In this document: piece by piece, positions 1-8,374 of the stretch
Layout of the letters: every line of letters starts with the position of its first letter
Position numbering within the stretch: position 1 is the first letter of the stretch
Assembly: GCA_963776375.1 (NCBI GenBank)
Contig: CAVZMF010000002.1
Span: 310,001 to 374,000 of the forward strand
Direction of reading: 5' to 3'
DNA from: PALSA-612 sp963776375
GTDB lineage: Bacteria; Actinomycetota; Thermoleophilia; Gaiellales; Gaiellaceae
Length of the DNA: 64,000 bases
Program-made: the position numbers and the translations under genes
Notes under the pieces: generated by a model
The model's database searches: none
What the model was told of the DNA's origin: nothing
What the model saw: the letters and a program-made list of their open reading frames with translations, nothing else

Positions 1-1239
1 GCCGAGGCTGAAGGCGACGATCAGGACGAGCCCGAACGCGACCCGGTGCAGCGAGATCGCCGCGAGCAGGACGACGAGCGCCGACGGGCAGGGCAGCAGG
101 CCGCCGGACACGCCCACGGCCACGAGCGACCGCGCGGACAGGGAAGCCGGCATCTCGTGCCCGTGGCCGTGGTCGTGCGGGTGGTCGTGATCGTGATCGT
201 GATGGTGATCGTGGTCATGGCCTCGGCGCCGGCGCAGCCGGGCGCGCAGCACCGACACGCCGATGCCGACCACCATCACCCCGGCCACGAGGTTGAGCCA
301 GGGATAGAGCGTGTCCGGGACGATGAACTGCGACAGGAGCAGAGTGACGAGGCCCAGCCCGAAGACCCCGAGGGTGTGCGTGATCGTCACGACCAGGCCG
401 AGCAGGACGGCGTGCCGCGGCGTGCCGCGCTGCCCGACGAGGTAGGCGGCGACGATCGACTTGCCGTGGCCGGGGCTGAGCGCGTGTGCCGCGCCCCAGA
501 AGAGGGCGACCGCGAGCGAGATCAGGATCACGCCGGCGCTCAGGTGGTCGCGCGTGATCAGCGACGCGAAGCCGCCGTCCGAAACCGCGCGGACGCCGAC
601 GCGCTGCTCGAGGACGCTCCTGGGCAGCAGCTTCGGCGGCGACCCGTCGCCGGTTCCCGGCCGCAGCTGCGCGGTCGCCTCGGTCACGTCCAGCGGGCTC
701 TGGAGCAGGTTCTTGGGATAGGAGAGGAGCTCGTGGGAGACCGAGCTCGAGGGTGCGCTCGAGTCTGCCACCGTGGCACCGAAGCCGGGTTGCACGACGA
801 TCTCCTTCCACCCGATCCGGTCCTGGTAGTTCCGGTCGTCGTACACCAGCGGCCCGCCGTGGGCGAGGCGGGGCGAGGCGAGCAGCACCTCGAGCCGCGT
901 CGTGCGCAGGCCGGCCTGCCCGGGCGGGAAGGCGAGGACGTGTTTCGCCGCCGTCAGCGTCACCGGTCGGCCGCCGACGGTGACGTCGACGTGGCGGGCG
1001 ACCGAGCGGGCGAGAGCGTCGCCGTAGGCGGCCTCACCCTTCGCCTGCACCTCGGATCTGGCCTGGAAGGTCGGGATCTCGGCCATGTCCAGCACGTAGA
1101 GGACGTACAGCCGCGCGCCCGAGGGCTCGATGCGTCCAAAGCGGTTGACCGTGAAGTTGCCCAGCGGGTGAGCACTCGCACTCGCCGCGAACGCGAGTGC
1201 GACCGCAGTCAGCGTGAGGAGGATCGCGAGCTTCTTCAC
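1..1239 (-). CDS. NicO-family nickel/cobalt transporter-like membrane protein (partial, runs off window)
   Basis: The reading frame is open from a GTG at 1239 to the window edge (413 codons), so the C-terminus is missing. It starts with a signal-like segment (about residues 1-23) and a secreted domain of roughly 200 residues. A membrane region follows with the NicO/RcnA signature HALSPGHGK near residue 250. A histidine/aspartate-rich cytoplasmic loop lies near residues 340-362 (runs such as HDHHHDHDHDHDH), followed by CPSALVVLLAAI in the next membrane helix. In this family these features go with Ni/Co (or other divalent metal) transport across the inner membrane. The GTG overlaps the TGA of the upstream TPR gene by four bases (GTGA), so the two are probably translationally coupled. 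Family is clear; metal and direction are not. Confidence 0.85.
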   Translation of the reverse strand, partial: MKKLAILLTLTAVALAFAASASAHPLGNFTVNRFGRIEPSGARLYVLYVLDMAEIPTFQARSEVQAKGEAAYGDALARSVARHVDVTVGGRPVTLTAAKHVLAFPPGQAGLRTTRLEVLLASPRLAHGGPLVYDDRNYQDRIGWKEIVVQPGFGATVADSSAPSSSVSHELLSYPKNLLQSPLDVTEATAQLRPGTGDGSPPKLLPRSVLEQRVGVRAVSDGGFASLITRDHLSAGVILISLAVALFWGAAHALSPGHGKSIVAAYLVGQRGTPRHAVLLGLVVTITHTLGVFGLGLVTLLLSQFIVPDTLYPWLNLVAGVMVVGIGVSVLRARLRRRRGHDHDHHHDHDHDHPHDHGHGHEMPASLSARSLVAVGVSGGLLPCPSALVVLLAAISLHRVAFGLVLIVAFSLG

Positions 1240-2552
1240 CGTGCGTACCTCGCGGCGACAGGTGACCAGATCAGCGAGAACCTGGCGTTCAGCGCGAGCG
1301 CGCGCCTGAACCAGACGCGCGCGGAGGCGGTCCGGCCCAAGCACCGCTCGATGAAGCCGCGGTGGAAGAACTTCAGGGCGTCCTGCGTGCCCAGCCGGAG
1401 TGCGCGCTGCGAGTGGGGCAGGGCGGCCGCGCACTGCCCGTTCCGGGCGAGCGCCCAGGCGAGGACGTCGTCGCCGTCGATCGAGGGCCGGTCGTGCCGG
1501 CCGACCCGCGCCAGCTTCAGGGCATGTCGCAGCGCGATGCCGTGGTCGACGTCGAAGAGCGCGATCTCCAGGTCGGTCTTGACGCCGTTCGCGCGCAGCA
1601 GCCGCTCGATGGCGCCGATCAGTGCGTACTGCCGCTGCGCAAGTCCCGGACGGCCGGTCACGCGGTAGAGGTCGCCGAGCGCGCCCGCGTACTGCGGCAG
1701 CGGGATCAGGTCGACCGCGCGCCGCTCGAGCGCGATCGCCGGCCCGTAGTGCCCGAGCGCCGCCTCGGCCTGCGCCAGGGCGTCGAGGCCGTAGGCGTAG
1801 TCCGGGAAGGCGGCGTTGGCGAGCCGGTACTCGCGCGCGGCGTCCGCGTAGCGGCCGTGGTTGAAGTACAGCTTCCCGAGCTGGACGTGGGTCCAGGCGG
1901 TCGGCTCGGCCGTGTCGGTGGCCGCGTCGACGGCGAGCTTCATCGCGCGGATCGCGGCGCCCGTCCGGCCGAGCAGCTCGCGGCCGTAGGAGACGCGCGC
2001 GTACGAGGACAGGCTCGGGCGCAGGCGGTTCATCCGGTCGAAGGCGCGGAACGCCTCGGGATAGCGGCCGAGCTCGACGAGGGCGTCGCCGATGACCCCG
2101 TAGTTGCGGGCGTCGTACCGGTTGAGCGAGTGCGCCTGCTCGCCGAGCGCGAGAGCTTCTCGGAAGCGGTGGCGCGAGAGCGCGAGCGAGCCGAGGCCGC
2201 TGTAGACGAGCTCGTCGTCGGCCTTCAGCGAGCGCGCCTTCTGCAGAGCGCCGCCGGACTTCGAGTAGTAGGACGGATCGCCGGTCTCGCGCGCGCGCTG
2301 CTGGTAGGCGAGGCCGAGCAGCACCCAGCTGTGCTCGTCCTTCGGCTCGACCTGGAGCTGCGACTGCAGCTGCGCGACGAGCGCCGGCGTGCTGGCGCCG
2401 AGCGCGAAGCCGGCCTTGAAGTCCTGGACGGACTGCGCCCCGGCGAGCGCGCTCGAAGGTGTGGACGGCGAGCTGTCGAAGGCGCCGCCGAAAAGCGCGA
2501 CGAAGCCGGCGGCGACGAGGGCGGCGAGCCCGATGAGGATCTTGGTGGTCAT
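1236..2552 (-). CDS. Exported tetratricopeptide-repeat protein
   Basis: The 438-residue protein has an N-terminal hydrophobic segment (MTTKILIGLAALVAAGFVAL) that looks like a signal peptide or anchor. The rest consists of TPR-like helical repeats, for example around LGLAYQQRAR, GKLYFNHGRYADAAREYRLA and GDLYRVTGRPGLAQRQY. TPR arrays bind proteins and scaffold complexes; no catalytic motif is visible. It sits between a DUF4331 gene and a NicO-type transporter gene and is coupled to the latter by a four-base overlap, so a shared extracytoplasmic role in metal handling is likely. That role is inferred from context only. Start is ATG 2552; no strong Shine-Dalgarno is seen. Confidence 0.8.
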   Translation of the reverse strand: MTTKILIGLAALVAAGFVALFGGAFDSSPSTPSSALAGAQSVQDFKAGFALGASTPALVAQLQSQLQVEPKDEHSWVLLGLAYQQRARETGDPSYYSKSGGALQKARSLKADDELVYSGLGSLALSRHRFREALALGEQAHSLNRYDARNYGVIGDALVELGRYPEAFRAFDRMNRLRPSLSSYARVSYGRELLGRTGAAIRAMKLAVDAATDTAEPTAWTHVQLGKLYFNHGRYADAAREYRLANAAFPDYAYGLDALAQAEAALGHYGPAIALERRAVDLIPLPQYAGALGDLYRVTGRPGLAQRQYALIGAIERLLRANGVKTDLEIALFDVDHGIALRHALKLARVGRHDRPSIDGDDVLAWALARNGQCAAALPHSQRALRLGTQDALKFFHRGFIERCLGRTASARVWFRRALALNARFSLIWSPVAARYAR

Positions 2553-2574
2553 CTGCCGTGTCGTGTCTGAGAGA

Positions 2575-2614
2575 GAGGAGGGAAGGCCCGCCGCAGCAGG
2601 CCCTCCCTTTCGCG
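2575..2614 (-). terminator. Candidate terminator between DUF4331 and TPR genes
   Basis: An inverted repeat (AGGGAAGGCC against GGCCCTCCCT) lies between the DUF4331 stop and the TPR start. On the minus strand it is followed by a pyrimidine-rich stretch. It could terminate or attenuate transcription between the two genes. It lacks a clean U-run. Confidence 0.45.
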
Positions 2615-2621
2615 TAGGTCC

Positions 2622-3912
2622 CTAGCTCGTTGCCTTCTCGTTCGCGTAGCCCTGGTGGGGGGTGTTCACGTACGGGAAGTGCCCGAGATAACCGTCCGCG
2701 TCGGCGTTGACGCCGTCGCCGAGCGGAACCTTCTTGCCCTTCAGGAAGCCGGCCACGGCCTGCTCCTCGATGTCGACGATGTCGTCGCCGAGGCGGCGGC
2801 CGTTGGGGAAGCCGGCGTTGTCGCCTGCCAGCACGCCCATCCGGTTCGGCTTCGCCGTCGGGGCGATGGACAGGTTGAGCCGCAGCTCGTCCGCGAGGGT
2901 GTTGCCCGTGAAGTTCAGCTTCGGGACACCCGTGAGCAGGACGGCCACGAGGTCGTCACGGCCCGTCGTGGGCACGCCGAGCTTGTAGAGCGTGTTCAGC
3001 ACGGCGGCCAGGATCGGGGTCGTGTAGTACTGCTTGAACTGCGCGTCCTGTGCGGGGCTCGTGCGGTTCCAGAGGTCCTTCTTCCCGGTCGGGATGACGA
3101 CCTCGTTGATCAGCGGGTTGCCGAGGCGGGACACCTGCGTCCAGCCGCGATGCAGCTTCCCGTTGATGGTCACGTTCTGGCGGTCAGTGGACGTCCAGAC
3201 ACCGACGACGTTGTTGCTCGCGTGCACCTGCGAGATCGGGATCTGCAAGGCGATGGTATGGACGTTGTAGCCGGACAAGAAGTCCTTGCCGCCGCCCATG
3301 TTCCCGGTCGTGCCCTCCTTGCGGATAGCGACCAGGTCGAAGATGGCGCCGACGTCCGCGTAGAACGGATCGTCACGCTGGCCGGCGAAGATGGACACGC
3401 CGCCGGCGTGGACGATGGTCTTCTCGGCCGCGGCCTCGTAGTTCTTGACGCCTACGAAGCCGTTGAACCGCGGGCCGATGTTGTTGATCGGCGTCTTGCC
3501 CCTGGCGAAGAGCGTTCCCGTTCCGCGTCGCGGTCCAGGTCTGCTGCGTGTTGCCGAGGAAGTAGGGGCCGGTCGGCGTCTTGAACCGGAACGAGTAGGT
3601 CACGTCCGGCCGGCCGTCGCCGTTCCGATCGAGGAAGATGTTGTAGCGGGCGGACTGGGAGAACGTGTAGTAGTTCGGGCCCGCCGCCGGATCCTCGCCC
3701 GGGATCCAGTTGGAGACGACGGTGAAGGTGCTCGGCTTGTCCGGGCTGCGGAACGCGTACAGGTCCGTGTTGTCCGCGGTCGGATCCTCCGAGATCAACG
3801 GGGCCTCCCGGTGGCTCGACGCCGTGCCTGCGCTCGGAGCGAGTCGCCCCACGAAGAGGGCGACGAGGCCGGCGGCTGCGGCGACCAGGAGGAACAGCAC
3901 GTACTTCTTCAT
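2622..3912 (-). CDS. Secreted DUF4331 family protein (one frameshift)
   Basis: The start is ATG 3912, ten bases after an AAAGGAG ribosome-binding site. The N-terminus MKKYVLFLLVAAAAGLVALF is a signal peptide. The DUF4331 hallmarks follow: SSHREAP at the mature N-terminus, TDLYAFRSPDKP, NWIPGEDP, DRNGDGRPDVTYSFRF and, C-terminally, GRRLGDDIVD and HFPYVNTPHQGY. The frame changes by one base near 3505-3520, between the QQTWTATRNG segment and GKTPINNIGPRFNGF; both halves are highly conserved, so this looks like a sequence error. The function of DUF4331 is unknown. It is first in a three-gene minus-strand set with the TPR and NicO genes. Confidence 0.85.
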
Positions 3913-3995
3913 GTCGCGTGGCTCCTTTCTCGTCGACGGCCCGGTGCGTGTCGGGGTGTGGCCGTCGTCGCGCCACATTCGCCCGGCCGGCGGAA

Positions 3996-4032
3996 GCGGT
4001 TCGGTCGTCCTAGGAGTTCACGGCCGAACCGC
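3996..4032. promoter_or_regulatory. Inverted repeat in DUF4331 upstream region
   Basis: GCGGTTCGG (3996-4004) and CCGAACCGC (4024-4032) form a perfect 9-bp inverted repeat with a 19-bp spacer, which itself contains TCCTAGGA. It lies about 85-120 bp upstream of the DUF4331 start, a reasonable place for an operator. No binding protein is identified, and no confident promoter hexamers are seen. Confidence 0.35.
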
Positions 4033-4071
4033 GTACGCTTGTCCTGCTGCCCGCCGGGCAGCTAACGGCAC

Positions 4072-4098
4072 GGAGAGGCGGTGCTGAGCCGCCTCTCC
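4072..4098. terminator. Strong hairpin upstream of ferritin region
   Basis: GGAGAGGCGG and CCGCCTCTCC form a perfect 10-bp stem with a 7-nt loop, followed on the plus strand by GCTCTTAG. It has the shape of an intrinsic terminator without a proper U-tract. The stretch 3913-4297 holds this hairpin, the inverted repeat at 3996-4032 and the hairpin at 4108-4134, and no convincing gene. Confidence 0.45.
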
Positions 4099-4107
4099 GC
4101 TCTTAGT

Positions 4108-4140
4108 CACGGGGGAACCCCTGGTTCCCCCGTGAGCCCC
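4108..4140. repeat. Hairpin repeat, copy 1 (upstream of ferritin)
   Basis: CACGGGGGAACC, loop CCT and GGTTCCCCCGTG form a perfect 12-bp stem (4108-4134), directly followed by AGCCCCCTCC. A near-identical hairpin with the same trailing sequence follows the ferritin stop (4830-4868). The pair brackets the ferritin gene. Confidence 0.7.
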
Positions 4141-4297
4141 CTCCTTCACGACGTGGCCGGTTCGAGGATCGAGCGGAGCCGGCGGCTGAATCGACTGGAT
4201 CCGTGTTGCCTCTCCGTCGGCGAGCCTCCCGCCGGGCGGAGCCCGGCTCCGGCGCCATGTCCGCGCGAACCTAGGCGCGAGAAAGTAGAGTCCCGGC

Positions 4298-4829
4298 ATG
4301 GCTCGCTTTCCCTCGCGCCGTGAACGAGCAGATCGGCAACGAGTTCGGCGCGTCGCAGCAGTACGTGGCGATCGCGGTCTACTACGACGCGGAGACGCTC
4401 CCGCAGCTCGCCGCGCACTTCTACCGGCAGGCGGTCGAGGAGCGGAACCACGCGATGATGCTCGTCCAGTACCTGCTGGACGCAGGCGAGCAGGTCGAGA
4501 TCCCGGGCGTGGCCGCGCCGAAGACGACGTTCGCGGACGCCGCCGCGCCTGTCGCGCTCGCGCTCGAGCAGGAGAAGACGGTGACGCAGCAGATCGCCGG
4601 CCTCGTCGAGCTCGCGCGGGAGGAGAACGACTTCGTCGGCGAGCAGTTCCTGCACTGGTTCCTGAAGGAGCAGCGCGAGGAGGTGTCGAGCATGTCGGCC
4701 CTGCTCGCGGTCGTGAAGCGGGCGGGCGACTCCCTCCTGCTCGTCGAGGAGTTCCTGTCGCGGAACGCCGTCGGAGACCAGGGCGCTCCAGAGGCGGACG
4801 CCCCTGCCGCCGCCGGCGGCGCGCTTTAG
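4298..4829 (+). CDS. Bacterial non-haem ferritin
   Basis: Ferritin four-helix-bundle protein that oxidises and stores iron. Diagnostic pieces are NEFGASQQYVAIAVYYD, AAHFYRQAVEERNHAMM (ferroxidase-centre E and ExxH) and EQFLHWFLKEQREE. The frame containing them opens at GTG 4320, which cuts off the usual N-terminal helix start. If one C of the CCC at 4310-4312 is an extra base, translation instead begins at ATG 4298 and reads MARFPRAVNEQIGNEF, matching relatives, so 4298 is preferred. The Ala/Pro-rich C-terminal tail after about residue 150 is not part of the fold. Its neighbours are a metal-transport-like cluster and flanking hairpins. Confidence 0.88.
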
Positions 4830-4868
4830 CACGGGGGAAACGGCCGGTTTCCTCCGTGAGCCCCCTCC
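4830..4868. repeat. Hairpin repeat, copy 2 (directly after ferritin stop)
   Basis: CACGGGGGAAAC pairs with GTTTCCTCCGTG (one G-T wobble) immediately after the ferritin TAG and is followed by AGCCCCCTCCC. It shares loop-flanking bases and the trailing block with the hairpin at 4108-4140. It may act as a terminator for ferritin or be part of a small dispersed repeat. Confidence 0.65.
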
Positions 4869-4930
4869 CCTGAGTGGCGCCAACAGGGGCCGCGGCGGCC
4901 GACGCCGGCGAAGCCGGCATCGGCGGCGGG

Positions 4931-5404
4931 TCACATGCTCCAGACGATCAGTGTCGGCTGAACGGACACGCAGTCGGCGGCACCCTTGAAATCGTGACGT
5001 GCCGGTCGTAGATCGTCGGCGCTGCGGACGAGCTTTCCGCCGAAGTTGACGATGTTCCTGACGGGGTCGTAGCCGGCGTGCAGTTCGGTCAGCCGGATGC
5101 GCTCGTGGACCCGCGCCCGAGCGGCGAAGTGCGCTCGTAGCGTCCCACGGACGTACGCCTGGCGTCCGAGCCGAGCGCCGGGCGACCCGCTCGAGAACCA
5201 CTCGAAGTGCGGCGCCGGCGCCCAGAGCTGTTCCGCCGCAGCGACGTGTCCGCCGTCGTAACGCCGGACGAACAGCCGCACGAGCGCCTTGGTTGCGGTG
5301 GCCGTGCACTCGCGGGTTCCAGTCGGATCTCCTCGTGCCGTGCTCGCCAAGGCCTGAACCGGTACCAGTACGGCGAGAAGGACAAGCAGCAGGCGGAGAT
5401 TCAC
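4931..5404 (-). CDS. Secreted SnoaL/NTF2-like small protein
   Basis: 157 residues with a clear signal peptide (MNLRLLLVLLAVLVPVQALA). The remainder has the size and pattern of an NTF2/SnoaL-like fold: ALVRLFVRRYDGGHVAAAEQLW, HFEWFSSG, RERIRLTELH-like and DFKGAADC near the end. Two cysteines (CTATAT and ADCVSV) could form an extracytoplasmic disulfide. No catalytic assignment is possible. It is divergent from the APH-like kinase gene, with only 17 bp between starts. Confidence 0.5.
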   Translation of the reverse strand: MNLRLLLVLLAVLVPVQALASTARGDPTGTRECTATATKALVRLFVRRYDGGHVAAAEQLWAPAPHFEWFSSGSPGARLGRQAYVRGTLRAHFAARARVHERIRLTELHAGYDPVRNIVNFGGKLVRSADDLRPARHDFKGAADCVSVQPTLIVWSM

Positions 5405-5421
5405 CGCGGTGAGAATGCCTG

Positions 5422-6333
5422 ATGACTGGCTGGCAGTCCCCGGCGTTCCTCGCGGAGGCGCGCGAGTGGATCGAATCCAAGGTCGTCGTGTCAGGAGCGA
5501 TCGAGCAGCCGCACGTCCGGCCGTGGTCGACCGTCCTGCGCGTGCCCACTCAAGACGGCGATCTCTGGTTCAAGGCGGCACTGCCGGGGCTCGACCACGA
5601 CGCCGGCGTGACGGCCGTGCTGTCACGGCTGCGGCCGGACGTCGTGCTCACGCCGGTCGCCGTCGACCTGGAGCGCGGCTGGATGATCCTCCCGGACGGC
5701 GGCGAGCGGCTCCGTGAGGTCGTGGAGCGCGAGCGGAGCCCCGCCCGCTGGCTCGAGGTCATGCCACGGTACGCCGAGCTCCAGATCGCCTCGGCTCCGC
5801 GTCTGGACGAGCTGATCGCGCTCGGCCTGCCGGACTTCCGGCTCGCGATGATGCCTGAGCTGATCGACGAGGTCGCGGTCCGGGTGGGGCTCGACCCTCC
5901 GCCGCCCGGCCGCGTCGACGCCCTCCGCGCGGAGCTCGAGGCACTCGGCTTCCCCGAGACCGTCCAGCACGACGACCTCCACGACGGCAACGTCTTCGTC
6001 CGACCGGAAGGCGGGCACGCGGTCTTCGACTGGGGCGACAGCTGCGCGTCGCACCCGTTCGCGTCGCTCGTCGTCGGGCTCCGCGGCATCGCGTACCGAT
6101 TCGAGCTGGCCGAGCGCGATCCCGACCTCGAGCGCGTTCGCGATGCCTACCTCGAGCCGTGGACGGCGTACGGCGACCGCCCGAGCCTGTTGCGCGCCGT
6201 CGAGCTGACCGAGGCGGTCGGAAGGCTCAGCCGCGCGCTCGCGTGGCTCCGCGCGGCCGCCGGGCCCGACGACCCCGAGTCGGGGGAATCCGCGCGCGCC
6301 TGGTTCGAGGACTTCTGCGAGGCGGTTGCCTAG
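5422..6333 (+). CDS. Aminoglycoside phosphotransferase (APH)-family kinase
   Basis: 303 residues with the APH/choline-kinase-like fold. The catalytic loop HDDLHDGNVFV (Brenner-type HxDxxxxN) is near residue 178 and the metal-binding VFDWGDSC segment near residue 198. An N-terminal nucleotide-binding lobe precedes it (GDLWFKAALPG, DLERGWMILPDGG). The family phosphorylates small hydroxyl substrates (aminoglycosides, homoserine, sugars, choline); the substrate here cannot be read from sequence. Its stop overlaps that of the convergent metallopeptidase gene (cTAG). Confidence 0.8.
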   Translation: MTGWQSPAFLAEAREWIESKVVVSGAIEQPHVRPWSTVLRVPTQDGDLWFKAALPGLDHDAGVTAVLSRLRPDVVLTPVAVDLERGWMILPDGGERLREVVERERSPARWLEVMPRYAELQIASAPRLDELIALGLPDFRLAMMPELIDEVAVRVGLDPPPPGRVDALRAELEALGFPETVQHDDLHDGNVFVRPEGGHAVFDWGDSCASHPFASLVVGLRGIAYRFELAERDPDLERVRDAYLEPWTAYGDRPSLLRAVELTEAVGRLSRALAWLRAAAGPDDPESGESARAWFEDFCEAVA

Positions 6334-7826
6334 CGGAGCCGCTCTCGGACCTGCTCGGTGACCGAAGCCATGTCGATCTCGGCGCCCGTGACGTCGTCGA
6401 GCAGCTCGTCCGCGGTCGGGCTCTGGCCGAGCGACCACAGCTCGCGGAGCAGCGACCCGGCGTCGCGGGCGGCGAACCAGTCGCTGCCGAAGCGCTCGCG
6501 CAGGTTGAACGACATCTGCGCCTCGAACGCCCAGGCGCGCAGGTAGCGCGTCACGTAGAAGCCCGGATCCACGTCTCCGAGCCAGTCCGTCGGGCTCGGC
6601 TCGATCTTGAGCGCGTCCCCGAGCAGCTCGACGTAGCGCGACTTCATCGGCACCGGATCGGCCGCCCTGAACAGCTCGAGCTCGTAGAGCAGCTTCGCGC
6701 AGTAGCGGCGCACGAAGAACAGGAGCTGCGCGGCGCCTTCCGCCGAGAACTCTCGCGGACGCGGGAAGTCGAGCCTGCGCGTCAGCCATGCCGCGTCGCT
6801 GACGAGGTGCTCGAACAGGAAGGCCCAGCCTTCCGTGACCGCGCTGTCGCCCATCCGCCGGCCCTCGACCGGGAGGTCGGCGGAGGTGTTCGCGAAATGC
6901 TCGGTGTGGCCCGCTTCGTGGAAGAGCGCGCGCCAGTCGTCGGGCCCGCCCATGGGCTGGATCACGAGGACGACCCTGCCCGGCACCTCGATCGGCGCGC
7001 AGAACGCGCGGGGCGTCTTCTTCTCGCGCTGCTCGACATCGAGCTCGATGTTCGGCTGGGCGTCGAGCTCGATCCCGAGCCCGGCCAGCGTCCCTTCGAG
7101 GGCGGGAACCATGCCCTCGGACGGGAAGACCGGGTCCCATTCCACCGCCCGGACGAGCCGTGGCGAGTCCCAGCGCTCCGCCTCGGAGAGCGAGATCCCG
7201 ACGCGCTCGCGGAAGAGCTTGTCCAGTGCGTCCTCGTACAGCCGCTCGGTGTCGTCGAGCAACCGCCGGCACTGCTCGGCGAGCTCGTCGAGCCTGAGCC
7301 CGAAGCGGAGATGGAGATCGACGTAGTCCGGCGATCCCAGTGCTGGCATCGCCTCGCGCAGGATCGTCGAGGCCTCGAGGTAGACCGGGTTGAGGTGCTC
7401 GTCGCCGAGCTCGCAGCGCACCTCCTCGAGCGCCTGCCGCTTCGCCCGGTCGGGCTCGTTGGCGATCGCCGGGCGCAGCATCCGGTAGGGCAGTGTCTGC
7501 CCCTCGACCGTCGCCGTGATCGTCGCCTCGAGCTCGCTCGCCCTCGCCTCCTGGCTCTTGATCAGGTTCCCGAGGTACCCGCCGCAGGCGAATTGCCACA
7601 GCTCGCGCACGCCGCGGTCGCCGTTCACGCGCTGCCCGAGCCCGACGGCCGCGTCGAGCGTGGTCAGGTCCTGGTAGCGCTCGTAGATCGCCTCGATCTC
7701 GAGCTCGTCCTTGAGCCCGGCCAAGTGGAGGTAGTACTCCTCCAGCATCTCCGCCTCGAAGCGGTCGGCCCGCTCGCGATAGGAGTCCAGGGCGGCATCG
7801 CTCGCGAACGGCTCGTCCACCGGCAT
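6330..7826 (-). CDS. HEAGH zinc metallopeptidase, M3-like
   Basis: 498 residues, mostly helical. A zinc-binding HEAGH motif lies near residue 302 (ALFHEAGHTEH) and a third-ligand/active glutamate about 25 residues later (AVTEGWAFLFEHL). This HExxH-x(~25)-E layout and the surrounding helical pattern fit the M3/M32-like gluzincin peptidases. There is no signal peptide, so it should act in the cytoplasm, probably on oligopeptides. The start ATG 7826 is only 11 bp from the divergent YjbQ gene start, so both promoters must overlap coding sequence. Confidence 0.75.
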   Translation of the reverse strand: MPVDEPFASDAALDSYRERADRFEAEMLEEYYLHLAGLKDELEIEAIYERYQDLTTLDAAVGLGQRVNGDRGVRELWQFACGGYLGNLIKSQEARASELEATITATVEGQTLPYRMLRPAIANEPDRAKRQALEEVRCELGDEHLNPVYLEASTILREAMPALGSPDYVDLHLRFGLRLDELAEQCRRLLDDTERLYEDALDKLFRERVGISLSEAERWDSPRLVRAVEWDPVFPSEGMVPALEGTLAGLGIELDAQPNIELDVEQREKKTPRAFCAPIEVPGRVVLVIQPMGGPDDWRALFHEAGHTEHFANTSADLPVEGRRMGDSAVTEGWAFLFEHLVSDAAWLTRRLDFPRPREFSAEGAAQLLFFVRRYCAKLLYELELFRAADPVPMKSRYVELLGDALKIEPSPTDWLGDVDPGFYVTRYLRAWAFEAQMSFNLRERFGSDWFAARDAGSLLRELWSLGQSPTADELLDDVTGAEIDMASVTEQVRERLR

Positions 7827-7837
7827 AGGATATCCGC

Positions 7838-8236
7838 GTGCGCGAGATCACCCTGCGGACCGACAGGAGGACACAGCTCGTCGAGATCACCGGCGAAGTG
7901 CGGCGCGCGCTCGAGGACGCGAACGGCGCCTCCGCGGCGCTCGTCTACGTGCCGCACACCACGGCCGGCGTGACCATCAACGAGCGCATCGACCCCGAGC
8001 TTCTGGACGACTTCGAGGACGCCCTGCAGAAGATCGTCGAGGACGGCTGGACCTGGCGGCACGACGACCAGGACGGCCCAAACGCGCCCTCGCATGTGCG
8101 CGGCTCGCTGATCGGCCCGCAGGTCCTCGTCCCGCTGCGCGACGGCGACCTCGCGCTCGGCACGTACCAAGGCATCTTCTTCTGCGAATTCGACGGCCCG
8201 CGCGACCGCAAGGTCTATCTCGCCACCCTGTCCTGA
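7838..8236 (+). CDS. YjbQ/UPF0047 family protein
   Basis: 132 residues, the normal length for this family. Conserved features are YVPHTTAGVTINERIDPE, WRHDDQDGPNAPSHVRGSL and LGTYQGIFFCEFDGPRDRKV, including the histidine/glutamate residues that line the family active site. YjbQ proteins have been linked to thiamine-phosphate-synthase-like activity, but the physiological role is unsettled. GTG start at 7838. Confidence 0.88.
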   Translation: MREITLRTDRRTQLVEITGEVRRALEDANGASAALVYVPHTTAGVTINERIDPELLDDFEDALQKIVEDGWTWRHDDQDGPNAPSHVRGSLIGPQVLVPLRDGDLALGTYQGIFFCEFDGPRDRKVYLATLS

Positions 8237-8249
8237 CCGGACCCGTCCA

Positions 8250-8336
8250 GGGTCTGACCCCGGCCTGACCCTAGCCTGACCCCGGCCTGACCCCGGCCTG
8301 ACCCCGGCCTGGCCTGGGCCTGGCCCTGGACATGCC
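8250..8336. repeat. Tandem ~11-bp repeat (CCTGACCCCGG units)
   Basis: After the YjbQ stop there are about six imperfect copies of an 11-bp unit (CTGACCCCGGC), starting from the palindrome GGGTCTGACCC and decaying into GGCCTGG repeats. The period matches one DNA helical turn. It fills the gap before the rRNA methyltransferase gene. Function unknown. Confidence 0.8.
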
Positions 8337-8374
8337 CGGTCGGGACGAGCGGCGTCCTGGCTAGGGTGCGTTCG

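Noticed and set aside
46..1668. Long plus-strand open frames across 1-15 kb, such as 46-1668 and 13145-14965
   Set aside because: They are shadows of minus-strand genes in GC-rich DNA, with Arg/Ala/Gly-rich or low-complexity translations and no recognisable domain.
4988..5003. A 16-bp exact repeat GAAATCGTGACGTGCC, also at 34101-34116
   Set aside because: One such match is expected by chance at about this frequency in 64 kb; one copy is in a coding region, the other intergenic, and flanks do not match.
8250..8336. CRISPR array
   Set aside because: The units are 11 bp with no unique spacers, and no cas genes are present anywhere in the window.
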